Origin: Pseudomonadaceae bacterium
GTDB taxonomy: Bacteria; Pseudomonadota; Alphaproteobacteria; UBA2136; UBA6156
NCBI GenBank assembly: GCA_947464215.1
Contig: CANHVX010000072.1
Coordinates: 1 to 5,277, forward strand
Length of the DNA: 5,277 bases
Direction: 5' to 3'
Under the pieces are notes generated by a model that saw only the letters and a program-made list of their open reading frames with translations, was not told the origin of the DNA and did no database searches. Positions 1-4,752 of this stretch are shown one piece after another; the first letter of the stretch is position 1; every line of letters starts with the position of its first letter. A program made the position numbers and the translations under genes.

Positions 1-1331
1 ACATCATAACCGCGTGGTCCGGCAGGAATGGGGTCTTGCCAGATAAGGTCTTCGGCGGGCACATCGGGGCCAAAGTAGCGGGCTTTGGGGCCCATATCGC
101 GGTGGGTCAGCTTAAACCAGGCGCGGGCAAAGGCCTCGGAAAACGCGGCGTGGTCTTTGGCAAATCGCTCGGTAATCACACGGTAGGCGGGGTCCATTTT
201 CATGGCCATGTCGGCATCGGTCATAATGGGGTTGTACCGAATGGTCGGGTCTTCCACATCAACCGGCTTGTCCTCGTCCCGAATGCCAATCGGCTCCCAC
301 TGCCAGGCCCCCGCGGCCGATTTTTTAAGCTCCCACTCATACCCCAACAAAAGGTCAAAGTAGCCATTGTCCCAGCGGGTGGGGTGGGTTGTCCACGCCC
401 CTTCAAGGCCGCTGGTTACGGTGTCGCGGCCAATACCGCGGGTGGTGTGGTTCATCCATCCAAGGCCCTGCTCAGAAATATCGGCCGCTTCAGGGTTGGG
501 GCCAAGGTTGCTGTCCTTGCCGTTGCCGTGGGCCTTGCCCACGGTGTGGCCGCCGGCGGTCAGGGCCACGGTTTCTTCGTCGTTCATGGCCATTCTGGCA
601 AATGTCTCACGGACAAGCTGCGCCGTTTTTAAGGGGTCTGGCTGGCCGTTCACACCTTGGGGGTTCACATAAATCAGGCCCATGTGCGTGGCCGCAAGCG
701 GGTTTTCTAAGGTTGAAGGGTCCGCTAAATCGGCAAACCGGTTTTCACTGGGCACCAACCATTCCTGTTCATGGCCCCAATACACATCTTTTTCGGGGTG
801 CCAGATATCCTCACGCCCAAACGCAAAACCAAACGTTTTCAGGCCCATGCTTTCATAGGCAATGGTTCCGGCCAAAATCATCAAATCCGCCCAACTTACG
901 CGGTTGCCATATTTTTTCTTAAGCGGCCACAGCAAGCGGCGGGCTTTATCAAGGTTCACGTTGTCGGGCCAAGAGTTCAAAGGCGCAAACCGCAGGTTGC
1001 CGGTGCCACCCCCACCACGGCCGTCGGCGGTGCGGTAGGAACCCGCCGAGTGCCACGCCATCCGGATCATCAGGCCACCATAATGGCCCCAATCGGCGGG
1101 CCACCACGCTTGGCTGTCAGTCATCAGGGCCTGCATGTCGGCCTTCAGCGCGGCCACATCCAGCTCTTTCAGCGCCTCACGGTAGCGAAACGCCGCCCCC
1201 ATCGGGTTGGTTTTGGTGTCGTGTTGGTGCAGAATATCCAAGTTAAGCGCTTTCGGCCACCACGCGGCGTTGGAACGCCCATGGGTGGTTAACGCACCCT
1301 GCACAAACGGACATGTTCCCTGAGATGTCAT
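1..1331 (-). CDS. katG: Catalase-peroxidase KatG, N-terminal 443 codons (3' end outside window)
   Basis: Bifunctional haem enzyme that dismutates hydrogen peroxide and has broad peroxidase activity; cytoplasmic oxidative-stress defence. The frame is open with no stop from the ATG at 1331 down to base 1, giving 443 codons of the usual 720-740, so the whole N-terminal haem domain is present and the C-terminal domain lies off the left edge. Distal haem pocket: R90, W93, H94 in IRMAWHSAGSYR, with supporting N124 in WPDN. Proximal side: H262 in LTAGGHTVGKAHG and W313 in GLEGAWTT. The residues of the Met-Tyr-Trp crosslink needed for catalase activity are all there: W93, Y221 (GLIYVNPQG) and M247 (FARMAMND). 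The mobile arginine is R411 (HRDMGP). S307 matches the serine at the Mycobacterium isoniazid-resistance site (S315). The start is supported by a Shine-Dalgarno 8 bases upstream. The 132 bases between katG and the tRNA cluster must hold its promoter; I saw no convincing sigma70 boxes or OxyR site there. A functional enzyme is expected. Confidence 0.97.
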   Translation of the reverse strand, partial: MTSQGTCPFVQGALTTHGRSNAAWWPKALNLDILHQHDTKTNPMGAAFRYREALKELDVAALKADMQALMTDSQAWWPADWGHYGGLMIRMAWHSAGSYRTADGRGGGGTGNLRFAPLNSWPDNVNLDKARRLLWPLKKKYGNRVSWADLMILAGTIAYESMGLKTFGFAFGREDIWHPEKDVYWGHEQEWLVPSENRFADLADPSTLENPLAATHMGLIYVNPQGVNGQPDPLKTAQLVRETFARMAMNDEETVALTAGGHTVGKAHGNGKDSNLGPNPEAADISEQGLGWMNHTTRGIGRDTVTSGLEGAWTTHPTRWDNGYFDLLLGYEWELKKSAAGAWQWEPIGIRDEDKPVDVEDPTIRYNPIMTDADMAMKMDPAYRVITERFAKDHAAFSEAFARAWFKLTHRDMGPKARYFGPDVPAEDLIWQDPIPAGPRGYD

Positions 1332-1339
1332 AATGAGGT

Positions 1340-1347
1340 CTCCCCTT
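1340..1347 (-). promoter_or_regulatory. Ribosome binding site of katG
   Basis: On the minus strand AAGGGGAG lies 8 bases before the ATG at 1331. This purine-rich match to the anti-Shine-Dalgarno decides the katG start. It is the only strong ribosome binding site seen in front of any gene in the window. Confidence 0.75.
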
Positions 1348-1463
1348 ATTGCTCTTACGTTGCGCAGAGATACCACAACACGCCCACCATAAAAAGCAAA
1401 ACAGCCGCCTCAGCGCCCATTTACAAACCATTTCAACACAAGAAAGAAAAATCCGTAAATGCG

Positions 1464-1539
1464 TGGGAAACCCAAGCAGGTTCGAACCGCTGGCCTCGTC
1501 ATTGCGAACGACGCGCTCTACCAACTGAGCTATAGGCCC
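1464..1539 (-). tRNA. tRNA-Ala(CGC), atypical acceptor stem, possibly decaying
   Basis: Reading the minus strand gives a 76-base tRNA with encoded CCA and standard spacing throughout: acceptor GGGCCTA, D arm GCTC/GAGC, anticodon stem CGTCG/TGACG, loop TTCGCAA (anticodon CGC, alanine codon GCG), T arm AGCGG/CTGCT with loop TTCGAAC. The core folds well. The acceptor stem is odd: the 3' strand TGGGTTT pairs with GGGCCTA through G1-U72, G2-U71 and G3-U70 wobbles, then C4-G69, C5-G68, U6-G67 wobble and A7-U66. G3-U70 is the main alanyl-tRNA synthetase identity element, but the two terminal wobbles and the discriminator C73 (normally A in tRNA-Ala) are unusual. It is the last member of the minus-strand tRNA cluster. 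Either it is a functional but divergent minor tRNA, or the 3' acceptor strand has been altered and it is becoming a pseudogene. Confidence 0.75.
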
Positions 1540-1555
1540 GAAGAACCTAATAAAT

Positions 1556-1640
1556 TGGTGGGCCAAGTAACGCTCGAACGTACGGCCCCCGCATTGCGCC
1601 AAAGGCGCATAACTCAAACCAATAACGCGGGTGGGAGTAA
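1556..1640 (-). pseudogene. Decayed partial copy of tRNA-Ile (3' half)
   Basis: Bases 1556-1592 repeat the 3' half of the neighbouring tRNA-Ile (1649-1685) with four differences in 37 positions, including an exact 15-base match over the CCA end and acceptor 3' strand. Weak similarity continues into the D-loop region (TTGGTT then GAG). No 5' acceptor strand GGGCCAA precedes it, the T-stem no longer pairs cleanly (GTACG against GTTAC), and the anticodon region is replaced by a perfect 6-bp hairpin, TGCGCC / GGCGCA, at 1595-1609. It cannot fold as a tRNA. It sits between tRNA-Ile and tRNA-Ala. It could be a broken tandem duplicate, or a 3'-end duplication left by an integrated element. Confidence 0.65.
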
Positions 1641-1648
1641 AAAAACAA

Positions 1649-1725
1649 TGGTGGGCCAAGTAAGACTCGAACTTACGACCCCCGCGTTATCAACACGGTG
1701 CTCTAACCAACTGAGCTATTGGCCC
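1649..1725 (-). tRNA. tRNA-Ile(GAT)
   Basis: A 77-base tRNA on the minus strand with encoded CCA. The acceptor GGGCCAA pairs perfectly with TTGGCCC, discriminator A. The D arm is GCTC/GAGC with loop AGTTGGTTA. The anticodon stem CCGTG/CGCGG encloses loop TTGATAA, giving anticodon GAT (isoleucine codons AUC/AUU). The T arm GTAAG/CTTAC encloses TTCGAGT. All four stems pair without mismatch apart from one G-U. It is the first gene of a minus-strand cluster behind a strong promoter. A run of seven T (minus strand, 1639-1645) begins three bases after the CCA and may aid 3' end formation. No rRNA gene adjoins it in the window, although this tRNA species often sits in the 16S-23S spacer. Confidence 0.96.
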
Positions 1726-1736
1726 ACACGCAGGGG

Positions 1737-1765
1737 GGTATAAGGGCAACTGTTTCGGCTGTCAA
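1737..1765 (-). promoter_or_regulatory. Sigma70-type promoter of the tRNA cluster
   Basis: On the minus strand a consensus -35 TTGACA (1760-1765) is followed after exactly 17 bases by TATACC (1737-1742). Transcription would start near 1730, only a few bases before the tRNA-Ile 5' end at 1725. The stretch just after the -10 is C/G-rich (CCCCTGCG), the kind of discriminator found at stringently controlled stable-RNA promoters; control by ppGpp is inference. Confidence 0.75.
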
Positions 1766-1768
1766 CCC

Positions 1769-1797
1769 TTGCCACGCAGGTGCGGCGGGCTTAATCT
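1769..1797 (+). promoter_or_regulatory. Candidate lgt promoter, possibly giving a leaderless mRNA
   Basis: TTGCCA (1769-1774) and TAATCT (1792-1797) are separated by 17 bases. The -35 matches consensus at five of six positions, and the -10 keeps the key T1, A2 and T6. The expected start falls at about 1804-1805, on the lgt ATG, which fits the absence of a Shine-Dalgarno there. Its -35 lies three bases from the -35 of the opposing tRNA promoter. It rests on motif matching only. Confidence 0.4.
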
Positions 1798-1804
1798 TGG
1801 CACC

Positions 1805-2602
1805 ATGATGATATTCCCCGAATTCAACCCCATCGCCGTGCAACTTGGCCCGGTGGCGGTGCATTGGTATGGCTTGGCGTATGTGGCGGCGTTGCTGGGG
1901 GGGCTGGCGCTGGCCAAGGCCTTGGCGGCGCGGCGCGGGGTGGCGGGCATTACGCCGCACACGGTCGACGATTTTTTCATCTGGATGGTTGCCGGCGTCA
2001 TTGCGGGCGGGCGGCTGGGCTATGTGTTGTTCTATAATCCGGGGCATTATATGGCCAATCCGGCCGAAATCCTCCAAGTCTGGCACGGCGGGATGTCCTT
2101 CCACGGCGGGGTGGCCGGGGTGGCGGTGGCCATGGCCATGTTCGCCTGGAAACGTGGCCTCAACGTGCTTGCGCTGGCCGATACCATCGCGCCGGTGGTG
2201 CCGCTGGGCTGTTTTTTGGGGCGGATAGCCAATTTCATCAACGGCGAACTGGTGGGGCGCGCCGCCTCCCCCAATCTCCCCTGGGCGATGGTGTTTCCGC
2301 ACATAGATGGGCTTCCCCGCCACCCCAGCCAGCTGTATCAGGCGGGGCTCGAGGGGCTGGTGCTGGGCGCGCTGATGGCGGTGGCGGTGGCCCGTGGCCC
2401 GCACAAGCGCGGGGCGCTGGCGGGGTTGTTTTTGGTGGGCTATGCCTTGGCGCGCCTGGTGGGAGAGCAGTTTCGCACGCCCGAAATCACCTATCTCGGT
2501 GGGTTTTTCACCCAGGGCATGCTGCTCTCGGTGCCGATGGCCCTGGGCGGGCTCTGGCTGCTCATGCGGCGCACCTCGTCCCCACAAACGCAGACAAAAT
2601 AA
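1805..2602 (+). CDS. lgt: Phosphatidylglycerol-prolipoprotein diacylglyceryl transferase Lgt
   Basis: Inner-membrane enzyme that moves a diacylglyceryl group from phosphatidylglycerol onto the lipobox cysteine of prolipoproteins, the first step of lipoprotein maturation before LspA and Lnt. The 265-residue length is normal for the family. Family features in order: N-terminal PEFNPIAVQLGPVAVHWYG with the essential Tyr (Y26) in the first membrane segment; GRLGYVLFYNP (69-79); the conserved His in MSFHGG (H100); the Lgt signature GRIANFINGELVGR (139-152) with R140, N143, E148 and G151; HPSQLYQA (173-180); and the late Arg/Glu pair R217/E221 in ARLVGEQFRTPE. About seven hydrophobic segments are visible. 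The ATG at 1805 was preferred to a TTG at 1769 because the 12 extra residues are not typical of Lgt. No Shine-Dalgarno precedes the ATG. It stands alone: divergent from the tRNAs, convergent with the next gene. Confidence 0.97.
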   Translation: MMIFPEFNPIAVQLGPVAVHWYGLAYVAALLGGLALAKALAARRGVAGITPHTVDDFFIWMVAGVIAGGRLGYVLFYNPGHYMANPAEILQVWHGGMSFHGGVAGVAVAMAMFAWKRGLNVLALADTIAPVVPLGCFLGRIANFINGELVGRAASPNLPWAMVFPHIDGLPRHPSQLYQAGLEGLVLGALMAVAVARGPHKRGALAGLFLVGYALARLVGEQFRTPEITYLGGFFTQGMLLSVPMALGGLWLLMRRTSSPQTQTK

Positions 2603-2613
2603 GGCCCGAAAAA

Positions 2614-2655
2614 GCCCCTGCCCGCGCCCCAAACAGAGGGCAGCATGGCAGGGGC
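2614..2655. repeat. Inverted repeat just after lgt
   Basis: GCCCCTGCC (2614-2622) and its exact complement GGCAGGGGC (2647-2655) are separated by 24 bases, starting 12 bases after the lgt stop. It lies between convergent genes where a terminator is expected, but no T-run follows on either strand, so it is not a classical intrinsic terminator. It may be part of the structured element next to it. Confidence 0.5.
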
Positions 2656-2662
2656 CAAGGTT

Positions 2663-2725
2663 CCGGGGGGGCAGGTTGTTGGTCAACCCGCCACCGTGCA
2701 GGGGGGAGGCTCCCTGCAATCCCGG
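2663..2725. repeat. Nested hairpin element, candidate dispersed palindromic repeat
   Basis: An outer stem CCGGG (2663-2667) / CCCGG (2721-2725) encloses two perfect hairpins: GGTTG/CAACC (2674-2688, 5-base loop) and TGCAGGG/CCCTGCA (2697-2718, 8-base loop). The result is a compact branched fold. It lies in a 261-base spacer between convergent genes with no credible ORF. The nested organisation resembles intergenic palindromic elements that recur in genomes, but only one copy is in view, so this is inference. The rest of the spacer, to 2863, is C/A-rich on the plus strand with no recognised feature. Confidence 0.45.
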
Positions 2726-2863
2726 AGAGCGAAGCGCGCCCACAGGCACGCAATCAAAAGGAAAACGGGACACTCTATAAATCTATCTCACCCCCACGCT
2801 ACGCTCACCCAGCCCACACCACCACCCACCACGCCCACGCCGCAGGCACAAATCCCTCTATCC

Positions 2864-4243
2864 TCAATAGTTTTTAACCCACGCGGTCGCGCCAATTGCG
2901 TTCATCCAAAAGCCTGTAAAATTCCCAAGTCCGTTGCCATCCCATTGGTAGGCAGATGGGTTGCCCGTCAAGGCATAGCAATCACCAATATGGAATTGGC
3001 GCCCAGACACATACGAGCCCGTTGCCGTAAGGGAACAGGTCGGAATAGGCTCAGCCGCATAGGTATAAACCCACCCCGAGGTCGTAATCGCATTCGCCCC
3101 ATGCCGGGTAAAATAGCTGCTGCCCCCTGAAGAACGCCAACGCGTGGTGTTGCCAATCTGGTTCCAGACCGAAAATGCCAACCGCGCATGGGTCAGCTGC
3201 GTGCGCGAAACCACAGTGTTCACCGCCGCATTGCCCGGGCTCATCAAACTGGTCGAAATGTTCTGTCCCACCGCCACCAGCGTCCAGCCGCCGCCGTCGT
3301 TGGTCATGTCACAGTCGGCATCAAAGGGCGCGCCAGCCCCGGCCCCGTCGGGGTCAATGCGGTAAATGCCATCGCCCGTGGTCCCGCTGTAGCTGTAGTT
3401 ACCCGTAGGGGCGCGGTAGGCATTGCAGGTGGTGGCCACGGTGCCGTCGCTCCAGCGGCGGAACGACCCCGCGCTCACAATCGTCACCGAACTGGCGGTC
3501 ATCACCGCCCAGGTATCCGAGACACTGCCAATATTGATGAAGGAAACCGTTGAGGAATTGTTAACCACCGACGCACTCACCCACGCCTGCACGGTTTGTC
3601 CGCCCATCACCACCGCCTGGCGCACCAGTGCGCCGCCATCCACACTGATGCGCGTGCTGGAAATGCCCGCAGTCACCGCCATCACCGGCACCGTGCCAAG
3701 CCCACTCAATGTGATGATGTTCGACGACACCGAAGCCCCCGCCGACGCACTCACCACATTGGTAAAATCAAACGCATTGGGCACATCGTCCACGCCTCCC
3801 GGGGTAATGCTTACCCCGCTCACGGTCACAGCGGCAAAGGCGCCATCCGTTCCACTTATCGCCCCGGTGGTGGAAATTCCCGGCACCACCAACCGCCCCA
3901 CCGTGTCAAAGTAGGCGGTGCCACTCACCCCGCCGGTGGTAAAGCTAATCGTCCCCCCATTCCCCACTACAATGTTGGCACTGGTCGAAACAATGCGGTC
4001 AGACACCGCCCCCGCACCCACTGCACCCCATGCACTGCCATCACACCGCTCCAGCGCCCCCGCATTGGTCCGCAAAGCCCCCAAAGCCGCCGCATTACAC
4101 ACCGTCGCAAACCCCGGCCGAATGGCACCCCCTGTGGTCGAACTGGCATCAAACGAAATCTGCGCAAACCCCGGCACCGCCCACGCTAAAGCCAAGGCCA
4201 TCACCATAAGCCTCAAAACACCTCCGCGCATGCCGAAACACAT
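2864..4243 (-). CDS. Secreted protein with stalk, Ig-like domain and fibrinogen-like C-terminal module
   Basis: 459 residues from the ATG at 4243. Residues 1-27 form a clear Sec signal peptide: a short basic start, hydrophobic LMVMALALAWAVPG, then cleavage after FA before QIS. Residues about 49-75 (CNAAALGALRTN ... CDGSAWG) form a small two-Cys module often seen in alphaproteobacterial surface proteins. Residues about 80-145 are Gly/Ser/Thr/Val-rich with FDTVGRLVVPGISTTGAISG, typical of tail-fibre or adhesin stalks. Residues about 155-252 (NAFDFTNVVSAS to VSDTWAVMT) resemble a bacterial Ig-like repeat. From about 273 comes a fibrinogen-like module: a Cys, GDGIYRIDPDGAGAGAPFDA, CDMTNDGGGWTLVA, then Cys 403 and 422 near the end, which may form disulphides. 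Role: probably surface attachment or glycan recognition; no enzyme motif seen. Alternative starts are the ATG at 4231 (no ribosome site) and a TTG at 4270; the ATG at 4243 has GGTG 5 bases upstream. It is transcribed alone. Confidence 0.85.
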   Translation of the reverse strand: MCFGMRGGVLRLMVMALALAWAVPGFAQISFDASSTTGGAIRPGFATVCNAAALGALRTNAGALERCDGSAWGAVGAGAVSDRIVSTSANIVVGNGGTISFTTGGVSGTAYFDTVGRLVVPGISTTGAISGTDGAFAAVTVSGVSITPGGVDDVPNAFDFTNVVSASAGASVSSNIITLSGLGTVPVMAVTAGISSTRISVDGGALVRQAVVMGGQTVQAWVSASVVNNSSTVSFINIGSVSDTWAVMTASSVTIVSAGSFRRWSDGTVATTCNAYRAPTGNYSYSGTTGDGIYRIDPDGAGAGAPFDADCDMTNDGGGWTLVAVGQNISTSLMSPGNAAVNTVVSRTQLTHARLAFSVWNQIGNTTRWRSSGGSSYFTRHGANAITTSGWVYTYAAEPIPTCSLTATGSYVSGRQFHIGDCYALTGNPSAYQWDGNGLGNFTGFWMNAIGATAWVKNY

Positions 4244-4359
4244 GCAAGCACCATCACTAAAAACCCTCAATCATTCAACCACCCTGCCCCCCAATCAGGC
4301 ACCAAAAAAAGCCGAGGCCAAAAACCCAACCCCGCCAAAGCAATCAGCCCCAACGAAGC

Positions 4360-4399
4360 CCCCATCCCCGACAACCCGATAATCCGATAATCCGAATCC
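4360..4399. repeat. Short 8-base repeat cluster, copy 1
   Basis: Plus strand: units ACAACCCG, ATAATCCG, ATAATCCG, then AATCCC. Its first 23 bases (4360-4382) recur exactly at 4543-4565 in the larger cluster, and both clusters end in CCGAATCCC. It lies in the spacer between divergent genes. Confidence 0.8.
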
Positions 4400-4404
4400 C
4401 CTAC

Positions 4405-4466
4405 CGTCATTGCGAGGAGAGCCCATAAAAAAACAAAGCCAAAAACCTCCAATCGACGAAGCAATC
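4405..4466. repeat. Interrupted 'ATTGCGAGGAG / GACGAAGCAATC' palindromic element
   Basis: CGTCATTGCGAGGAGA (4405-4420) and CGACGAAGCAATC (4454-4466) are the two halves of a dispersed intergenic palindromic repeat that I recognise from many bacterial genomes, in which the halves normally lie close together (ATTGC pairs with GCAAT). Here 33 bases of A-rich sequence separate them. A related fragment, AAAGCAATC, occurs at 4337-4345. The element lies exactly between the two 8-base repeat clusters. Confidence 0.6.
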
Positions 4467-4490
4467 GGGTCCCCGAAGCCCAATTCCCCC

Positions 4491-4575
4491 ATAACCCGAC
4501 AACCCGACAACCCGATAACCCCATAACCCCATAACCCGATAACCCCATCCCCGACAACCCGATAACCCGAATCCC
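4491..4575. repeat. 8-base tandem repeat array, G-quadruplex-capable on the minus strand
   Basis: Ten consecutive units on the plus strand: ATAACCCG, ACAACCCG twice, ATAACCCC twice, ATAACCCG, ATAACCCC, a 7-base ATCCCCG, ACAACCCG, ATAACCCG, then AATCCC. The minus strand reads as GGG or GGGG tracts separated by TTAT, TTATC or TTGTC loops, meeting the usual pattern for an intramolecular G-quadruplex several times over. Units vary at two positions only (T/C at the second base, G/C at the eighth). It lies about 180 bases before the GGDEF-family start and about 250 before the secreted-protein start. Confidence 0.85.
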
Positions 4576-4581
4576 ACTCCC

Positions 4582-4653
4582 AAGCGGCACCAAAGCGGCA
4601 ACCAGCGCCACCCAAGCGGCAACGGGCGCCGCGCCAGCACCCTGCCAGCACCC
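4582..4653. repeat. Short GC-rich direct repeats
   Basis: AAGCGGCA occurs at 4582-4589, 4593-4600 and 4614-4621, followed by two copies of GCCAGCACCC at 4633-4642 and 4644-4653. They continue the low-complexity character of the 4244-4752 spacer, which holds no credible gene. They look like slippage products; no known binding site is recognised. Confidence 0.6.
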
Positions 4654-4716
4654 GTAGCCGCCGCAAAAACACCCCAAAACGGCACCCAGTGCCGCCCGCC
4701 CCCCGCAAACAAACAC

Positions 4717-4746
4717 TTGCCAAAACACACCCGGCCACCATACTGT
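4717..4746 (+). promoter_or_regulatory. Candidate promoter of the GGDEF-family gene
   Basis: TTGCCA (4717-4722) and TACTGT (4741-4746) are spaced by 18 bases. The predicted start, about 7 bases after the -10, falls on the ATG at 4753, and no Shine-Dalgarno is seen. The -35 hexamer is identical to that of the lgt promoter candidate. The -10 is weak (T1, A2 and T6 only). Confidence 0.35.
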
Positions 4747-4752
4747 AACCAT

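Noticed and set aside
36..922. Several plus-strand open frames in the first kilobase
   Set aside because: All lie antisense to katG, whose complete set of active-site motifs is read without interruption on the minus strand.
1332..1463. OxyR or Fur-type operator in front of katG
   Set aside because: No palindrome matching known peroxide-regulator sites could be recognised with confidence; only the ribosome binding site is clear.
1243..1659. Minus-strand open frame running from the tRNAs into katG
   Set aside because: It overlaps katG in another frame and passes through tRNA-Ala; no coding evidence.
1459..1743. Plus-strand open frame over the tRNA cluster
   Set aside because: It is the antisense reading of tRNA-Ala, the decayed copy and tRNA-Ile; its VGQVRLELTTPAL-type text is a familiar tRNA-derived artefact.
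1769..1804. Upstream TTG start for lgt
   Set aside because: It would add 12 residues atypical for Lgt and overlaps the likely promoter; the ATG at 1805 gives a normal N-terminus.
1703..2773. Long minus-strand open frame (356 codons) covering lgt
   Set aside because: It lies antisense to a well-supported lgt, is rich in Arg, His, Pro and Gln as expected from an opposite-strand GC-rich shadow, and has no recognisable domain.
4491..4575. CRISPR-like array
   Set aside because: Units are 8 bases with no unique spacers; it is a simple tandem repeat.
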